Below are positions 18,398-28,300 of a stretch of DNA of 64,000 bases, one piece after another; position 1 is the stretch's first letter, and each line of letters starts with the position of its first letter. The notes beneath the pieces were generated by a model that did no database searches, was not told where the DNA came from, and was given only the letters and a program-made list of their open reading frames with translations. Made by a program: the position numbers and the translations under genes. This DNA is from Rhizobium aethiopicum (GTDB lineage: Bacteria; Pseudomonadota; Alphaproteobacteria; Rhizobiales; Rhizobiaceae). Location: the NCBI RefSeq assembly GCF_014197535.1, contig NZ_JACIFV010000003.1:186001-250000 (forward strand). The letters run 5' to 3'.

Positions 18398-19648
18398 TCA
18401 TTCCGCCGCCGTCCGCTGGCCGAAGCGCTGCTCGATATAATCGATGACAAGTGCCTCGAAATCGGCGGCGATGTTGGGGCCGCGCAGCGTCAGCGCTTTC
18501 TTGCCGTCGATGAAAACGGGAGCGGCTGGCGTCTCACCGGTGCCGGGAAGCGAAATGCCGATATCGGCATGTTTGCTTTCGCCAGGCCCGTTGACGATGC
18601 AGCCCATGACGGCGACGTTCAGCGCCTCGACGCCTGGATATTTCTCACGCCAGACCGGCATGTTCTTGCGAATGTCGTTCTGGATGTTCTGCGCCAGCTC
18701 CTGGAACACCGTCGAGGTCGTGCGTCCGCAGCCGGGACAGGCGGCAACCACCGGTACGAACTGCCGGAAGCCCATGACCTGCAGAATTTCCTGCGCCACC
18801 TGGACTTCGCGGGTGCGGTCGCCGTTCGGCTCGGGCGTCAGTGAGACGCGGATCGTATCGCCGATGCCGTGCTGCAGCACGAAGCCCATGGCAGCCGACG
18901 AGGCAACGATGCCCTTGCTGCCCATGCCGGCTTCGGTCAGGCCGAGATGCAGCGCATGGTTCGAACGCTCGGCGAGCATCGAATTGACGGCGATCAGGTC
19001 CTGCACCTGGCTGACCTTGGCCGACAGGATGATGCGGTTGCGCGGCAAGCCGATTTCCTCGGCAAGGGCGGCCGAAAGCAGCGCCGACTGCACGATCGCC
19101 TCGCGCGTCACCTGCCTGGCCGACTGCGGCGAGCCGGCCTCGGCATTCTGATCCATCAGCGCCGTCAACAGGTCCTGATCGAGCGAGCCCCAGTTGACGC
19201 CGATGCGCACCGGCTTGTCGTAGCGGATCGCCATCTCGATGATCTCGGCGAACTGCTTGTCCTTCTTGTCCTTGAAGCCGACATTGCCGGGATTGATGCG
19301 GTATTTCGCCAGCGCCTCGGCACAGGCAGGATGATCGGCAAGCAGCTTGTGGCCGATATAGTGGAAGTCGCCGATCAGCGGCACGTCCATGCCGAGCCGC
19401 AGCAGCCGCTCGCGGATCTTCGGCACGGCAGCCGCACTCTCGTCGCGATCGACGGTGATGCGCACCAGTTCCGAGCCCGCCCGGTGAAGGGCCGCGACCT
19501 GCGCAACGGTCGAATCGATATCGGCCGTGTCGGTATTCGTCATCGATTGCACGACGATCGGCGCGCCGCCGCCAACGATGACGCCGCCGACGTCGACGGC
19601 GACGGAAGCGCGGCGCGGTTTCGGATCAAAATCGGCGGCTGACAACAT
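18398..19648 (-). CDS. ispG: 4-hydroxy-3-methylbut-2-enyl diphosphate synthase
   Basis: GcpE/IspG, the [4Fe-4S] enzyme of the penultimate MEP-pathway step, about 416 residues. The N-terminal barrel contains [15 protein letters not shown] and [12 protein letters not shown], and the cluster ligands lie in ACPGCGRTT and [14 protein letters not shown] chose ATG 19648 (MLSAADF); a GTG at 19663 is possible. It heads an ispG-hisC pair and works in the same isoprenoid pathway as the nearby prenyl synthase. Confidence 0.95.
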   Translation of the reverse strand: MLSAADFDPKPRRASVAVDVGGVIVGGGAPIVVQSMTNTDTADIDSTVAQVAALHRAGSELVRITVDRDESAAAVPKIRERLLRLGMDVPLIGDFHYIGHKLLADHPACAEALAKYRINPGNVGFKDKKDKQFAEIIEMAIRYDKPVRIGVNWGSLDQDLLTALMDQNAEAGSPQSARQVTREAIVQSALLSAALAEEIGLPRNRIILSAKVSQVQDLIAVNSMLAERSNHALHLGLTEAGMGSKGIVASSAAMGFVLQHGIGDTIRVSLTPEPNGDRTREVQVAQEILQVMGFRQFVPVVAACPGCGRTTSTVFQELAQNIQNDIRKNMPVWREKYPGVEALNVAVMGCIVNGPGESKHADIGISLPGTGETPAAPVFIDGKKALTLRGPNIAADFEALVIDYIEQRFGQRTAAE

Positions 19649-19744
19649 GCAGAGTTCTTGCACCCCTAAAAACAGTGCCTTTCAGGTGGATCAAGCCCGG
19701 CTGCTTGTCAACCGCCTCCCATATCACTTTTGTTCCGGGGCGGC

Positions 19745-20938
19745 TCAGTGGCCGCCTCCGGAGACCCCGTCGGCATAATGGGCCAGCTTGGAGAACATGA
19801 GAACGAACAGCAGCAGCACCGGCAGCGCCATAAAGACGACGGCAAAGCCGATATGCTCGGCAACGAAGCCGATCACCGACGGCGCGACCAGCATGCCGGA
19901 ATAGCCCATCGTCGTGACGACCGAGATGCCGATGCCGGGTTTGAGGCCGGGAATATTGCCTGCAGCCGAGAAAGCGATCGGCACCATGTTTGATATGCCG
20001 ATGCCGCAAAGGGCAAAGCCCAGAATGGCGATCTCTGCGTCCGGCGCGAGGCTCGCCAGCAACATGCCGACAATGGCAAACAGCGTGCAGATGCGCAGTG
20101 TCTTGACGCCTCCGAGGCGGTCGCGCACCAGATCGCCGGCAAAGCGCATGGTCGCCATGGTCGCCGAAAAGGCTGCGAAACCGAGACCTGAAAGCGCCAC
20201 CGACGCATCCATGTCCTGCCGGAGATAGAGCGCGCCCCAATCCAGAACCGCGCCTTCCGGCACCATGGAGAACAGCGCCATCAAGCCGAGCAGCCACGGC
20301 AGCGGCACCATCGGCAGCCTCGTCTTCTCTTTTTTGGCGTCGGGATGGGGCGGATCCGCAAGGATCATCGGCCATGCCAGAGCGAGGAAGATCGCCGCCA
20401 GCACGGTCGCGAGCTGGGCATGGCCGAGAACGCCGAGTTTGGCGATCACGATGCCGCCGAGGCCCGAGCCGATCAAGCCGCCGAGGCTCCAGAAGGCATG
20501 ACAGGACGACATGATGGCGCGGCGCATGGATTTTTCGACAGACACCGCATTGGCGTTCATCGCCACATCCATGGCGCCGATGAAGCCGCCGAACAGGAAG
20601 AGCGAGATTGCCGCGGTAATCACATTCGGCGCGAGCGTCAGAGCCAGGAGCAGCGGCAGCACGCAGACGGCGGTTGCCCGAACAACGACCCGTGAGCCAT
20701 GCCTGGCAATCTGCGCACCCGCGATCGGCATCATGACCAGCGAGCCGACGCCGAACACGATGATCATCAGCCCGAGCTCGAACTTGCTCAGCCCGAGCCG
20801 CTCGGCAAAATCCGGGATCTTCGGCGCCCAGCAGCCGACGACAAAGCCGTTCATGAGAAAGAGCAGGGAAACCGCCGCCCTGCTTCTGGTGATGAAGCCG
20901 CTGCGGACCCCCGACGGCGCATTCACATGACTGTCCAT
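19745..20938 (-). CDS. MFS transporter
   Basis: A 397-residue protein with about 12 membrane helices. Typical features are NGFVVGCWAPKIPDFAERLGLS after the first helix, the GxxxD/R-type loop GAQIARHGSRVVVRA, and a C-terminal half beginning after PDAKKEKTRLPMVPLPWLLG. It resembles FucP/YbjJ-like sugar or drug MFS proteins; the substrate is unknown. The gene follows a DeoR-type regulator by 80 bases, which suggests regulation by it and perhaps a sugar-related substrate. A 17-bp tandem duplication lies exactly at its ribosome-binding site. Confidence 0.85.
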   Translation of the reverse strand: MDSHVNAPSGVRSGFITRSRAAVSLLFLMNGFVVGCWAPKIPDFAERLGLSKFELGLMIIVFGVGSLVMMPIAGAQIARHGSRVVVRATAVCVLPLLLALTLAPNVITAAISLFLFGGFIGAMDVAMNANAVSVEKSMRRAIMSSCHAFWSLGGLIGSGLGGIVIAKLGVLGHAQLATVLAAIFLALAWPMILADPPHPDAKKEKTRLPMVPLPWLLGLMALFSMVPEGAVLDWGALYLRQDMDASVALSGLGFAAFSATMATMRFAGDLVRDRLGGVKTLRICTLFAIVGMLLASLAPDAEIAILGFALCGIGISNMVPIAFSAAGNIPGLKPGIGISVVTTMGYSGMLVAPSVIGFVAEHIGFAVVFMALPVLLLFVLMFSKLAHYADGVSGGGH

Positions 20939-20946
20939 TTTCGGTC

Positions 20947-20980
20947 TTTCCTCGCTCTCGGGCTTTCCTCGCTCTCGGGC
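20947..20980. repeat. 17-bp perfect tandem duplication at ribosome-binding site
   Basis: Two exact adjacent copies, 20947-20963 and 20964-20980, each read GCCCGAGAGCGAGGAAA on the minus strand. The copy nearest the gene supplies the AGGAAAG Shine-Dalgarno sequence of the MFS gene; the other is a second, displaced copy. Confidence 0.9.
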
Positions 20981-21018
20981 TTGGGAGCACCCGTTTTTCT
21001 AAACTCCGCGACGGCGGC

Positions 21019-21795
21019 TCAGTTCGTTTTTTCGGCGATGACGGTGCGGCAGCCGCGCTCGCGATAACCCGCAAGAATGGCGGGATCGACGTCGTGCTCG
21101 ACGACCAGGCACTCGCAATGCGCAACCGGAAGGATGCTGTGGGGCGCAGCCGTGCCGAATTTCTCCGAGGTCACCGCCGCCATAACCCTTTTGCTTCTCG
21201 ATGCTGCAAACCGCTTGAACTCCGCATCCTCGAAACCGAAGGTCGTGATGCCGGCCTCGAGATCGATGCCGCAGGCGCCGAGAATGCAGAGATCGGGCGA
21301 AATCTGTTCCATATCCCGCAAGGCCTTGGCGCCGAGGGCGCCGCCTGTCTGCCGGTCCACCATGCCGCCGATCAGGATGACGTTGACGGCGGGTTTGTCG
21401 ATGAGCGCTGCGGCGATCACCGGCGCATTCGTCGCAGCCGTCAGTTCGAGTTCGGCAGGCAGGGCATTGGCAATCGCCAGATTGGTGCTGCCGGCATCGA
21501 AAAACACGCAGGAACCGGCAGCGATCTGCTTTGCCGCAGCCCGCGCCACGGCCTGCTTGCGGTCGGCAGCAAATCCCGTGCGCTGCGTCAGGCTTCCATG
21601 CGCCGGCGACACCGGCAATGCGCCGCCATAGACCCGCTCGCAGAGGCCTGCCGCCGCCATCTCGCGCAGGTCGCGCCGCACCGTATCCTCGGAGACGCCG
21701 AATTCGAGCGCAAGCTCCGCCGCCAGCACCCGGCCATTCAGCCGCAGCCGCTCGGAAATAACGCCTTGACGCTCTCGCAACAGAAAATCCTGCAT
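21019..21795 (-). CDS. DeoR-family transcriptional regulator
   Basis: A 258-residue regulator. The N-terminal helix-turn-helix is in RQGVISERLRLNGRVLAAELALEFG and VSEDTVRRDLREM, followed by the sugar-phosphate-binding DeoRC domain with FFDAGSTNLAIANAL, NAPVIAAAL and ILGACGIDLEAGITTF. Such regulators usually sense phosphorylated sugars. The downstream MFS gene is the likely target, and a CGTGCA/TGCACG inverted repeat in its upstream region is a candidate operator. Confidence 0.92.
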   Translation of the reverse strand: MQDFLLRERQGVISERLRLNGRVLAAELALEFGVSEDTVRRDLREMAAAGLCERVYGGALPVSPAHGSLTQRTGFAADRKQAVARAAAKQIAAGSCVFFDAGSTNLAIANALPAELELTAATNAPVIAAALIDKPAVNVILIGGMVDRQTGGALGAKALRDMEQISPDLCILGACGIDLEAGITTFGFEDAEFKRFAASRSKRVMAAVTSEKFGTAAPHSILPVAHCECLVVEHDVDPAILAGYRERGCRTVIAEKTN

Positions 21796-22120
21796 GTTCC
21801 TACCGGATCAAATGGCTGAACTGATGTAAACGTGTATAAACGCTTACGATCGTGCAGACAATATGCACGGTTACACATTTTCTGACGCAGTGACACAAAG
21901 CTGCATGATCACAGCGCACGGGCTTCGATCGGTCGATGAGCAAAAGACCGCAACGCGACCGCGGCGACGCCAATTCCGTGGAATTCGTGCGTGGAGTTGA
22001 CCGATTGAGAAAAATATTTGCAGTTGCTGCTTTTATTCGCAGTTTTCTACGCTTCCGGCGCCCTAGTTTTCTGCAAAGTATCGCTCATCCGATCGCAACC
22101 TTCCAAGGATGGATAGAACA
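21796..22120. other. divergent promoter region, DeoR-type regulator / ABC transporter
   Basis: A 325-base AT-rich region between divergent genes. It holds the inverted repeat at 21851-21869 and further GTGTA ... TACAC elements around it, but no ORF that I can support. Confidence 0.5.
21851..21869. promoter_or_regulatory. inverted repeat, candidate regulator operator
   Basis: CGTGCA, a 7-base spacer and TGCACG form an exact inverted repeat 56 bases ahead of the DeoR-type gene. It is nested between GTGTA (21833-) and TACAC (21872-) segments. Binding by the adjacent regulator is inferred only. Confidence 0.4.
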
Positions 22121-22894
22121 ATGAACTGGTTGAAAACCGTTGCCGCCGCTGCCCTTATTCAGGCCGCAGCCCTCCTGCCCGCCCATGCCGGCGAAAACCT
22201 CGCCGCCATCAAATCGGCCGGCATCTTCAAGATCGGCACCGAGGGCACCTATGCGCCCTTCACCTATCATGACGAAAGCGGCAAGCTCGTCGGCTTCGAC
22301 GTGGAGATCGGCGAAGCCATCGCCGCCAAGCTCGGCGTCCAGGCAGAATTCGTCGAAGGCAAGTGGGACGGCCTGATCGCCGGCCTCGACGCCAAGCGCT
22401 ACGACACTGTCATCAACCAGGTCGGCATCACCGAAGCTCGCAAGCAGAAATACGATTTCTCCGAACCCTATATCGCCTCCAAGGCCGTGCTCATCGTTCG
22501 CGAGGGCGACGACAGCATCAAGACCTTCGCCGACCTGAAGGGCAAGAAATCAGCCCAATCGCTAACCAGCAACTTCGGCAAGATTGCCACCGAATCCGGC
22601 GCCGAGCTCGTCGGCACCGATGGTTTCGACCAGTCGATCCAGCTCGTGCTGACCAAGCGCGCTGATGCGACGATCAACGACAGCCTGTCCTTCCTCGATT
22701 TCAAGAAGCACAAGCCGGATGCGCCGGTAAAGATCGCCGCCGAGCAGGAGAATGCCGATTATTCCGGCATCATCATCCGTAAGAACGAGCCGGAGCTTCT
22801 CGCCGAAATCAACAAGGCGCTTGCCGATATCAAGGCCGACGGCACTTACAAGAAGATCGCCGACAAATATTTCGGCCAGGACGTTTCGAAGTAA
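22121..22894 (+). CDS. polar amino acid (cystine-like) ABC transporter, binding protein
   Basis: A 257-residue periplasmic binding protein with a cleaved signal peptide (LKTVAAAALIQAAALLPAHA). The family-3 solute-binding fold shows in FKIGTEGTYAPFTYHDESGKLVGFDVEI, KWDGLIAGLDAKRYDTVINQVGIT and YDFSEPYI. The closest look is to TcyA/FliY-like cystine binding proteins, but ligand specificity is inferred. ATG 22121 has AAGGA at 11 bases; ATG 22109 sits too close to that site. A large inverted repeat separates it from the permease gene. Confidence 0.88.
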   Translation: MNWLKTVAAAALIQAAALLPAHAGENLAAIKSAGIFKIGTEGTYAPFTYHDESGKLVGFDVEIGEAIAAKLGVQAEFVEGKWDGLIAGLDAKRYDTVINQVGITEARKQKYDFSEPYIASKAVLIVREGDDSIKTFADLKGKKSAQSLTSNFGKIATESGAELVGTDGFDQSIQLVLTKRADATINDSLSFLDFKKHKPDAPVKIAAEQENADYSGIIIRKNEPELLAEINKALADIKADGTYKKIADKYFGQDVSK

Positions 22895-22913
22895 GCACCA
22901 CTTGAAAAGAAGT

Positions 22914-23067
22914 CCCCTCCCCAACCCCTCCCCACAAGGGGGAGGGGCTTTAGTGGCGCACCGCCTCATTTCAAAATAACGTCCCGACTTGCAGCTCCGT
23001 CGCTGTTTAATGCAGCGCGGGAGGCGGATTAAGCCCCTCCCCCTTGTGGGGAGGGGTTGGGGAGGGG
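22914..23067. repeat. 37-bp perfect inverted repeat (arms 22914-22950, 23031-23067)
   Basis: The two C/G-rich arms are exact reverse complements over 37 bases, separated by 80 bases. The unit beginning CCCCTCCCCAACCCC resembles dispersed rhizobial palindromic elements. In the mRNA it would fold into one long stem between the binding-protein gene and the permease gene, which could stabilise the upstream message and reduce expression downstream. Confidence 0.9.
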
Positions 23068-23110
23068 TATTCCGAGATATCACCACTCAATCCATGAGAG
23101 GGAATGTCCC

Positions 23111-23791
23111 TTGGCGCACTGGCTCCAACTGATGGCGGAATCGCTTCCCTCGCTCCTCTGGGCGGGATTGATCTTCACCATTCCGCTGACGCTGCTCTCC
23201 TTCACCTTCGGTCTGATCCTCGGCCTGATCACGGCGATCGCCCGTCTTTTCGGTCCGGCGCCCGTCGCGGCGATTGCCCGGTTTTATGTCTGGGTTATTC
23301 GCGGCACGCCACTGCTCGTTCAGCTCTTCGTGATCTTTTACGGCCTGCCGAGCATCGGCATCCTGCTCGACGCCTTTCCTGCCGCGCTGATCGGCTTCAC
23401 CCTGAATATCGGCGCCTACAGCTCCGAAATCATCCGCGCGGTCATCTCCTCCGTGCCGAAGGGCCAGTGGGAAGCAGCCTATTCGATCGGCATGAGCTGG
23501 CGTCAGGCGATGAGCCGGACGATCCTGCCGCAGGCAGGCCGCGTCGCCGTGCCGCCTCTGTCGAACACCTTCATCTCGCTGGTCAAGGATACCTCGCTTG
23601 CCGCCGCCATCACCGTGCCGGAGCTCTTCCAGGCGGCGCAACGCATCGTCGCCACCACCTACGAGCCGCTGATCCTTTATATCGAGGCGGCGCTGATCTA
23701 TCTCGTCCTCAGCTCCGTCCTCTCGCAGCTGCAGGTGCGGCTGGAACGTCGTTTCGCGCGTTATGGCGGCATGCTGGAGGCAAACGCATGA
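23111..23791 (+). CDS. polar amino acid ABC transporter, permease
   Basis: A 226-residue inner-membrane protein of the HisMQ type with about five helices. It has the EAA-loop signature EAAYSIGMSWRQAMSRTILPQAGRVAVPP and the upstream RGTPLLVQLF motif. I chose a TTG start at 23111 because GAGAGGGA lies 7 bases upstream and the product then begins MAHWLQLMAES, as in homologues; ATG 23132 is the alternative. Its stop overlaps the start of the ATPase gene (ATGA). Confidence 0.88.
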   Translation: MAHWLQLMAESLPSLLWAGLIFTIPLTLLSFTFGLILGLITAIARLFGPAPVAAIARFYVWVIRGTPLLVQLFVIFYGLPSIGILLDAFPAALIGFTLNIGAYSSEIIRAVISSVPKGQWEAAYSIGMSWRQAMSRTILPQAGRVAVPPLSNTFISLVKDTSLAAAITVPELFQAAQRIVATTYEPLILYIEAALIYLVLSSVLSQLQVRLERRFARYGGMLEANA

Positions 23792-24549
23792 TCGAGCTTT
23801 CCAACATCGAGAAGCGCTTCGGCGATGCCGTCATTCTGAAGGATATCAGCATCCGCATTCCCGAGGGCAGCGTCACCGCGCTCGTCGGGCCGTCCGGCGG
23901 TGGCAAGAGCACGCTACTGCGCTGCATCAACCTGCTCGAGATCCCAACTTCGGGCGCGATCCGCCTCGGCGAGGAAGAGCTTTCCTTCGCGCCCGGCAAA
24001 CGCTTAGGCTGGCAGGCGATCCAGAAAATCCGCCGTCAGACCGGCATGGTCTTCCAGAATTTCCAGCTCTTTCCGCATCAGACCGCGATCGAAAACGTTA
24101 TGGAAGGTCTGGTCACGGTGCTGAAGTGGCCGAAGGAGAAAGCGCGCGAACACGCCATGGAACTGCTGACCAAGGTCGGCATGGCGCACAAGACCGATGC
24201 CTGGCCCTCGACCTTATCGGGTGGTCAGCAGCAACGCGTGGCAATCGCCCGAGCACTCGCGCCGTCGCCGCGGGTGCTTCTCTGCGACGAGCCGACCTCG
24301 GCGCTCGATCCGGAACTCTCGGCGGAAGTGGTCGATGTGCTGGGTCAGCTTGCCCGCGAAGGCACGACGATGGTCATGGCCACCCATGATCTCCGGCTCG
24401 CCTCGAAAATCGCCAATGACGTCGTCTTCCTGGAGGCTGGAAGCGTGGTGGAAACGGGCAGCGCGAAAGCCATTTTCAGCGCGCCCAAGCGCGAACGCAC
24501 CAAGCGCTTCATCTCAACGATCAACGCCGCCCATACTTACGATATCTGA
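23788..24549 (+). CDS. polar amino acid ABC transporter, ATP-binding protein
   Basis: A 253-residue ABC ATPase. Walker A is GPSGGGKST, the Q-loop lies in VFQNFQLFPHQT, the signature is LSGGQQQR, Walker B is VLLCDEPTSALD and the switch His is in ATHDL. It is translationally coupled to the permease by a 4-base overlap and completes a three-gene importer for polar amino acids. Confidence 0.93.
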   Translation: MIELSNIEKRFGDAVILKDISIRIPEGSVTALVGPSGGGKSTLLRCINLLEIPTSGAIRLGEEELSFAPGKRLGWQAIQKIRRQTGMVFQNFQLFPHQTAIENVMEGLVTVLKWPKEKAREHAMELLTKVGMAHKTDAWPSTLSGGQQQRVAIARALAPSPRVLLCDEPTSALDPELSAEVVDVLGQLAREGTTMVMATHDLRLASKIANDVVFLEAGSVVETGSAKAIFSAPKRERTKRFISTINAAHTYDI

Positions 24550-24551
24550 AA

Positions 24552-24583
24552 CGTCTCACGTGAATCGTGATTCACGTGAGACG
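24552..24583. terminator. perfect 32-bp palindrome after ABC operon
   Basis: CGTCTCACGTGAATC and its exact reverse complement flank a 2-base centre, followed on the plus strand by CTTTGCTT. It lies 2 bases after the ATPase stop and between convergent genes, so it most likely ends both transcripts. The lack of a long T run weakens the terminator call. Confidence 0.6.
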
Positions 24584-24606
24584 CTTTGCTTCTCGGCGAA
24601 CTGCCC

Positions 24607-25179
24607 TCAGGCTGAGGTGACGACAGAACGCGCTGCCTTCAACGCGTTGCCCCACCAGATGAGCTGATCGAGCTGGTTCTTGGCCGCCTCGTTGAGGTGC
24701 GGGTAATCGCCAAGGCTCTTGCCTTCCTTGAGCACGCTCAGATATTCGTTGAAAGCGATGTGCACGCCCGTTTTCACCGAGGCGGCGCCCATTTCCACGA
24801 AGATCAGCCTCAGATGCTCGACGGCGCGCGCACCGCCGACGCCGCCGTAACCGACGAAGGCGACCGGCTTGTGGATGAACTCGCCGAGATCGATAGCGTT
24901 CTTCAGAACCGCCGTCGGCGCATGATTGTACTCGGCGACGGTGAATATGTAGCCGTCAAATTCGCGCAGCTTCTTCTTCCAGTGCTCGGCGGTGTCGCTT
25001 TCCGCCGTGGTGGCGCGCTCTTCGCCAAAGAAATGCATGGGATAGTCGAGAAGATCGAGAACCTCGACTTCCAGATCGGAGCGCTGGCCGGCGAGCCCGG
25101 CAATCCATTTTGCCGGATGTTCGGCAAAACGGCCAATACGAGTGCTGCCGACAATGACGGCGATCTTCAATTTGCTCAT
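24607..25179 (-). CDS. NADPH-dependent FMN reductase family protein
   Basis: A flavodoxin-like protein of 190 residues. The phosphate-binding loop is GSTRIGRFAEHPAKW near residues 10-24; AEYNHAPTAVLKNAID and FVGYGGVGGARAVEHLR are the typical flavin-binding loops of this family (ChrR/YieF/azoreductase-like). Start 25179 gives the usual N-terminus MSKLKIAVIVGSTR. It probably reduces quinones, azo compounds or free FMN. It lies downstream of pyc beyond a strong terminator, so it is likely transcribed separately. Confidence 0.88.
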   Translation of the reverse strand: MSKLKIAVIVGSTRIGRFAEHPAKWIAGLAGQRSDLEVEVLDLLDYPMHFFGEERATTAESDTAEHWKKKLREFDGYIFTVAEYNHAPTAVLKNAIDLGEFIHKPVAFVGYGGVGGARAVEHLRLIFVEMGAASVKTGVHIAFNEYLSVLKEGKSLGDYPHLNEAAKNQLDQLIWWGNALKAARSVVTSA

Positions 25180-25228
25180 GAAATCGTTTCCTGATTGATC
25201 TTGGGAGGGGCAGGCAGGCAAGTCTACG

Positions 25229-25261
25229 AAAAAGCCTCCCCGCCGGGCAAGGCGAGGAGGC
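25229..25261 (-). terminator. pyc terminator
   Basis: GCCTCC and GGAGGC pair, with inner GCC/GGC pairing, and the minus strand continues into TTTTT. It lies about 110 bases past the pyc stop. Confidence 0.8.
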
Positions 25262-25368
25262 CATTCGCTTTTCGAAAAAGCCGGTCTTTTAACAGCCTGG
25301 CTCTACACAATCGGGTGATCAGCCCGACCTGGCAAGGACGGGCGGACGAAACCTTTCGTGCCGTTCGC

Positions 25369-28300
25369 TCATCCGCCGTAAACCACCAGCAGGTCCTTCG
25401 CATCGATCTGGTCGCCGGCCTTGACCAGCACTTCGGCAATGGTGCCGTCCTTTTCCGCATGGATCGCAGTTTCCATCTTCATGGCCTCGATCGAGACGAG
25501 CACGTCACCGGCGCTGACGACCTGGCCTGAAGAGGCGAAGACGCGGCTGATGACGCCGGGCATCGGCGCGCCGACCTGGGCGGCGTTGCCGACCTCGGCC
25601 TTGCGGCGCACGGCTGCCCCGGTCGCCCCATGGGCTCGATCGGGCACCTTGATGCGGCGCGGCTGGCCGTTGAGCTCGAAGAAGACGGTGACCATGCCCT
25701 GGCTGTCGGTCGCGCTCATCGCCTGGTTGACGATGACGAGCGTCTTGCCCTTTTCGATATCGGCAAACAGCTCCTCGCCGTCTGCCAGCCCATAGAAATA
25801 GGCGGGCGTCGGCAGCACCGAAACCGGGCCGTAGGTATCGGAGGCAAGCGCAAAGTCGGTGAAGACCTTCGGATACATCAGATAGGAAGCGAATTCGAAG
25901 TCGCTGACCTCACGCTCCAGCTTCTTCTCGATGACCTTGCGTTCCGCATCGAGATCGGCTTCCTTCAGCAGTGAGCCCGGACGCACCGTATAGGGTTTTT
26001 CGCCCTTCAATGCCTTCTTCTGCAGCGCTTCCGGCCATCCCGACGGTGGCTGGCCGAGATCGCCCTTCAGCATCGACACCACCGATTCCGGGAAGGAGAC
26101 TTCGCGGTCGGGGCTGACGACATCGGCGACCGTCAGGTCCTGGGAGACCATCATCAGCGCCATGTCGCCAACGACCTTGGAGGATGGCGTCACCTTGACG
26201 ATGTCGCCGAACATCTGGTTGGCGTCGGCATAGGCCTGCGCCACCTGATGCCAGCGGGTTTCCAACCCCAGCGAGCGGGCCTGCTCCTTGAGGTTGGTGA
26301 ACTGGCCGCCCGGCATTTCATGCAGATAGACCTCCGATGCCGGCCCCTTGAGATCGCTTTCGAAGGCGGCATACTGGTTGCGCACCGCTTCCCAATAGAA
26401 GGAAATGCGGCGGATCCATTCCGGATCCAGGCCGGGATCGCGCTCGGAGCCGGAGAGCGCCTCGACGATCGAGCCGAGACAGGGCTGCGAGGTATTGCCG
26501 GACAGCGCATCCATCGCCGCATCGACGGCATCGACGCCGGCTTCGACCGCGGCAAGAACGGTCGCCGCCGCGATGCCCGATGTATCATGCGTGTGGAAGT
26601 GGATCGGCAGGCCGGTCGCTTCGCGCAACGTCTTGAACAGAACCTTCGCCGCCGCAGGCTTCAGGAGACCCGCCATGTCTTTCAGCGCAATGATATGGGC
26701 GCCGGCCTTTTCGAGCTCGACGGCAAGATCGGTATAGTACTTCAAGTCGTACTTCGGCCGCGCCGAGTTCAGGATGTCGCCGGTATAGCAGATCGCCGCC
26801 TCGCAGAGCTTGTTCTCCTCGGCAATGGCATCCATCGATACCCGCATGTTCTCGACCCAGTTCAGGCAGTCGAAGACGCGGAAGAGATCGATGCCGCCCT
26901 TGGCAGCCTGGCGGACGAAGTATTTGACGACATTGTCGGGATAGTTGGTGTAGCCCACACCATTGGCGCCGCGGAGCAGCATCTGCAGGAGCAGGTTCGG
27001 CGCCCCCTCGCGGATCAGCGCCAGGCGCTCCCACGGGTCTTCCGTGAGGAATCGCATCGAGACGTCGAAGGTGGCGCCGCCCCAGCATTCGAGCGAGAGC
27101 AGGTTCGGCAGCGCGTGCGCATAGGTGCCTGCAATGCGGGCGATGTCATAGGTGCGCATGCGGGTGGCGAGCAGCGACTGGTGGCCGTCGCGCATCGTCG
27201 TGTCGGTCAGAAGCACCCGCTTCTCGTTGCGCATCCATTCGCCGAATTTCTTCGGGCCAAGCGTGTCGAGAAGCTGCTTCGTGCCATCCTTCACGCCGTT
27301 GCCATTGGCATAGGGCACCACCGGTCTGGCGGCATTTTCCAGCGGCTTCGGCCTGTCCTTGGCCTCGGGATGTCCGTTGACGGTGACGTCGGCGAGATAG
27401 GTCAGGAGTTTCGTCGCGCGGTCCTGGCGTTTGACCTGCTGGAAGAGCTCCGGCGTCGTGTCGATGAAGCGGGTCGTATAGCTGTTGTCGCGGAATTTCG
27501 GGTGGCCGATGATCGCTTCGAGGAAGGTCAGATTGGTGGCCACACCTCGGATACGGAATTCGCGCAGCGCCCGGTCCATGCGGGAAATGGCTTCCAGCGG
27601 GTTCGGCGCCCAGGCCGTGACCTTGACGAGCAGCGGATCGTAATAGCGGGTGATGATGGCGCCGGAATAAGAGGTGCCGCCGTCGAGGCGGATGCCGAAG
27701 CCGGAGGCCGAGCGATAGGCGGTGATGCGGCCGTAATCCGGAATGAAATTATGTTCCGGATCTTCCGTCGTCACGCGGCACTGCAGGGCGTGACCGTTGA
27801 GACGGATGTCTTCCTGCTTCGGCACGCCCGATTGCGGCGTGCCGATCGCAAAGCCGTCGAGGATGTGGATCTGCGCCTTGACGATATCGATGCCGGTGAC
27901 GACTTCGGTCACCGTGTGCTCGACCTGGATGCGCGGATTAACTTCGATGAAGTAGAATTTGCCGGTATCGGCATCCATCAGATATTCGACGGTGCCGGCG
28001 CCGATATAGTTCGTCGCCTCTGCGATCTTCAGCGAATAGCCGGCAAGCTCCTGGCGCTGCGCTTCCGAAAGATAGGGTGCCGGCGCGCGCTCGACGACCT
28101 TCTGATTGCGGCGCTGAACGGAACAGTCGCGCTCGAAGAGATGCACGACATTGCCGTGGGTGTCGCCGAGGATCTGGCTTTCGACGTGGCGGGCGCGCTC
28201 GACGAGCTTTTCGAGATAGACTTCATCCTTGCCGAAGGCGGCCATCGCCTCGCGCTTGGCTTCGGTCACCTCCTTGGCGAGATCGGCCTCGGAACGAATG

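Noticed and set aside
19626..21125. 499-codon minus-strand frame overlapping the MFS gene
   Set aside because: The product is Arg/Pro/Cys-rich without membrane helices, whereas the frame 19745-20938 gives a clean 12-helix transporter.
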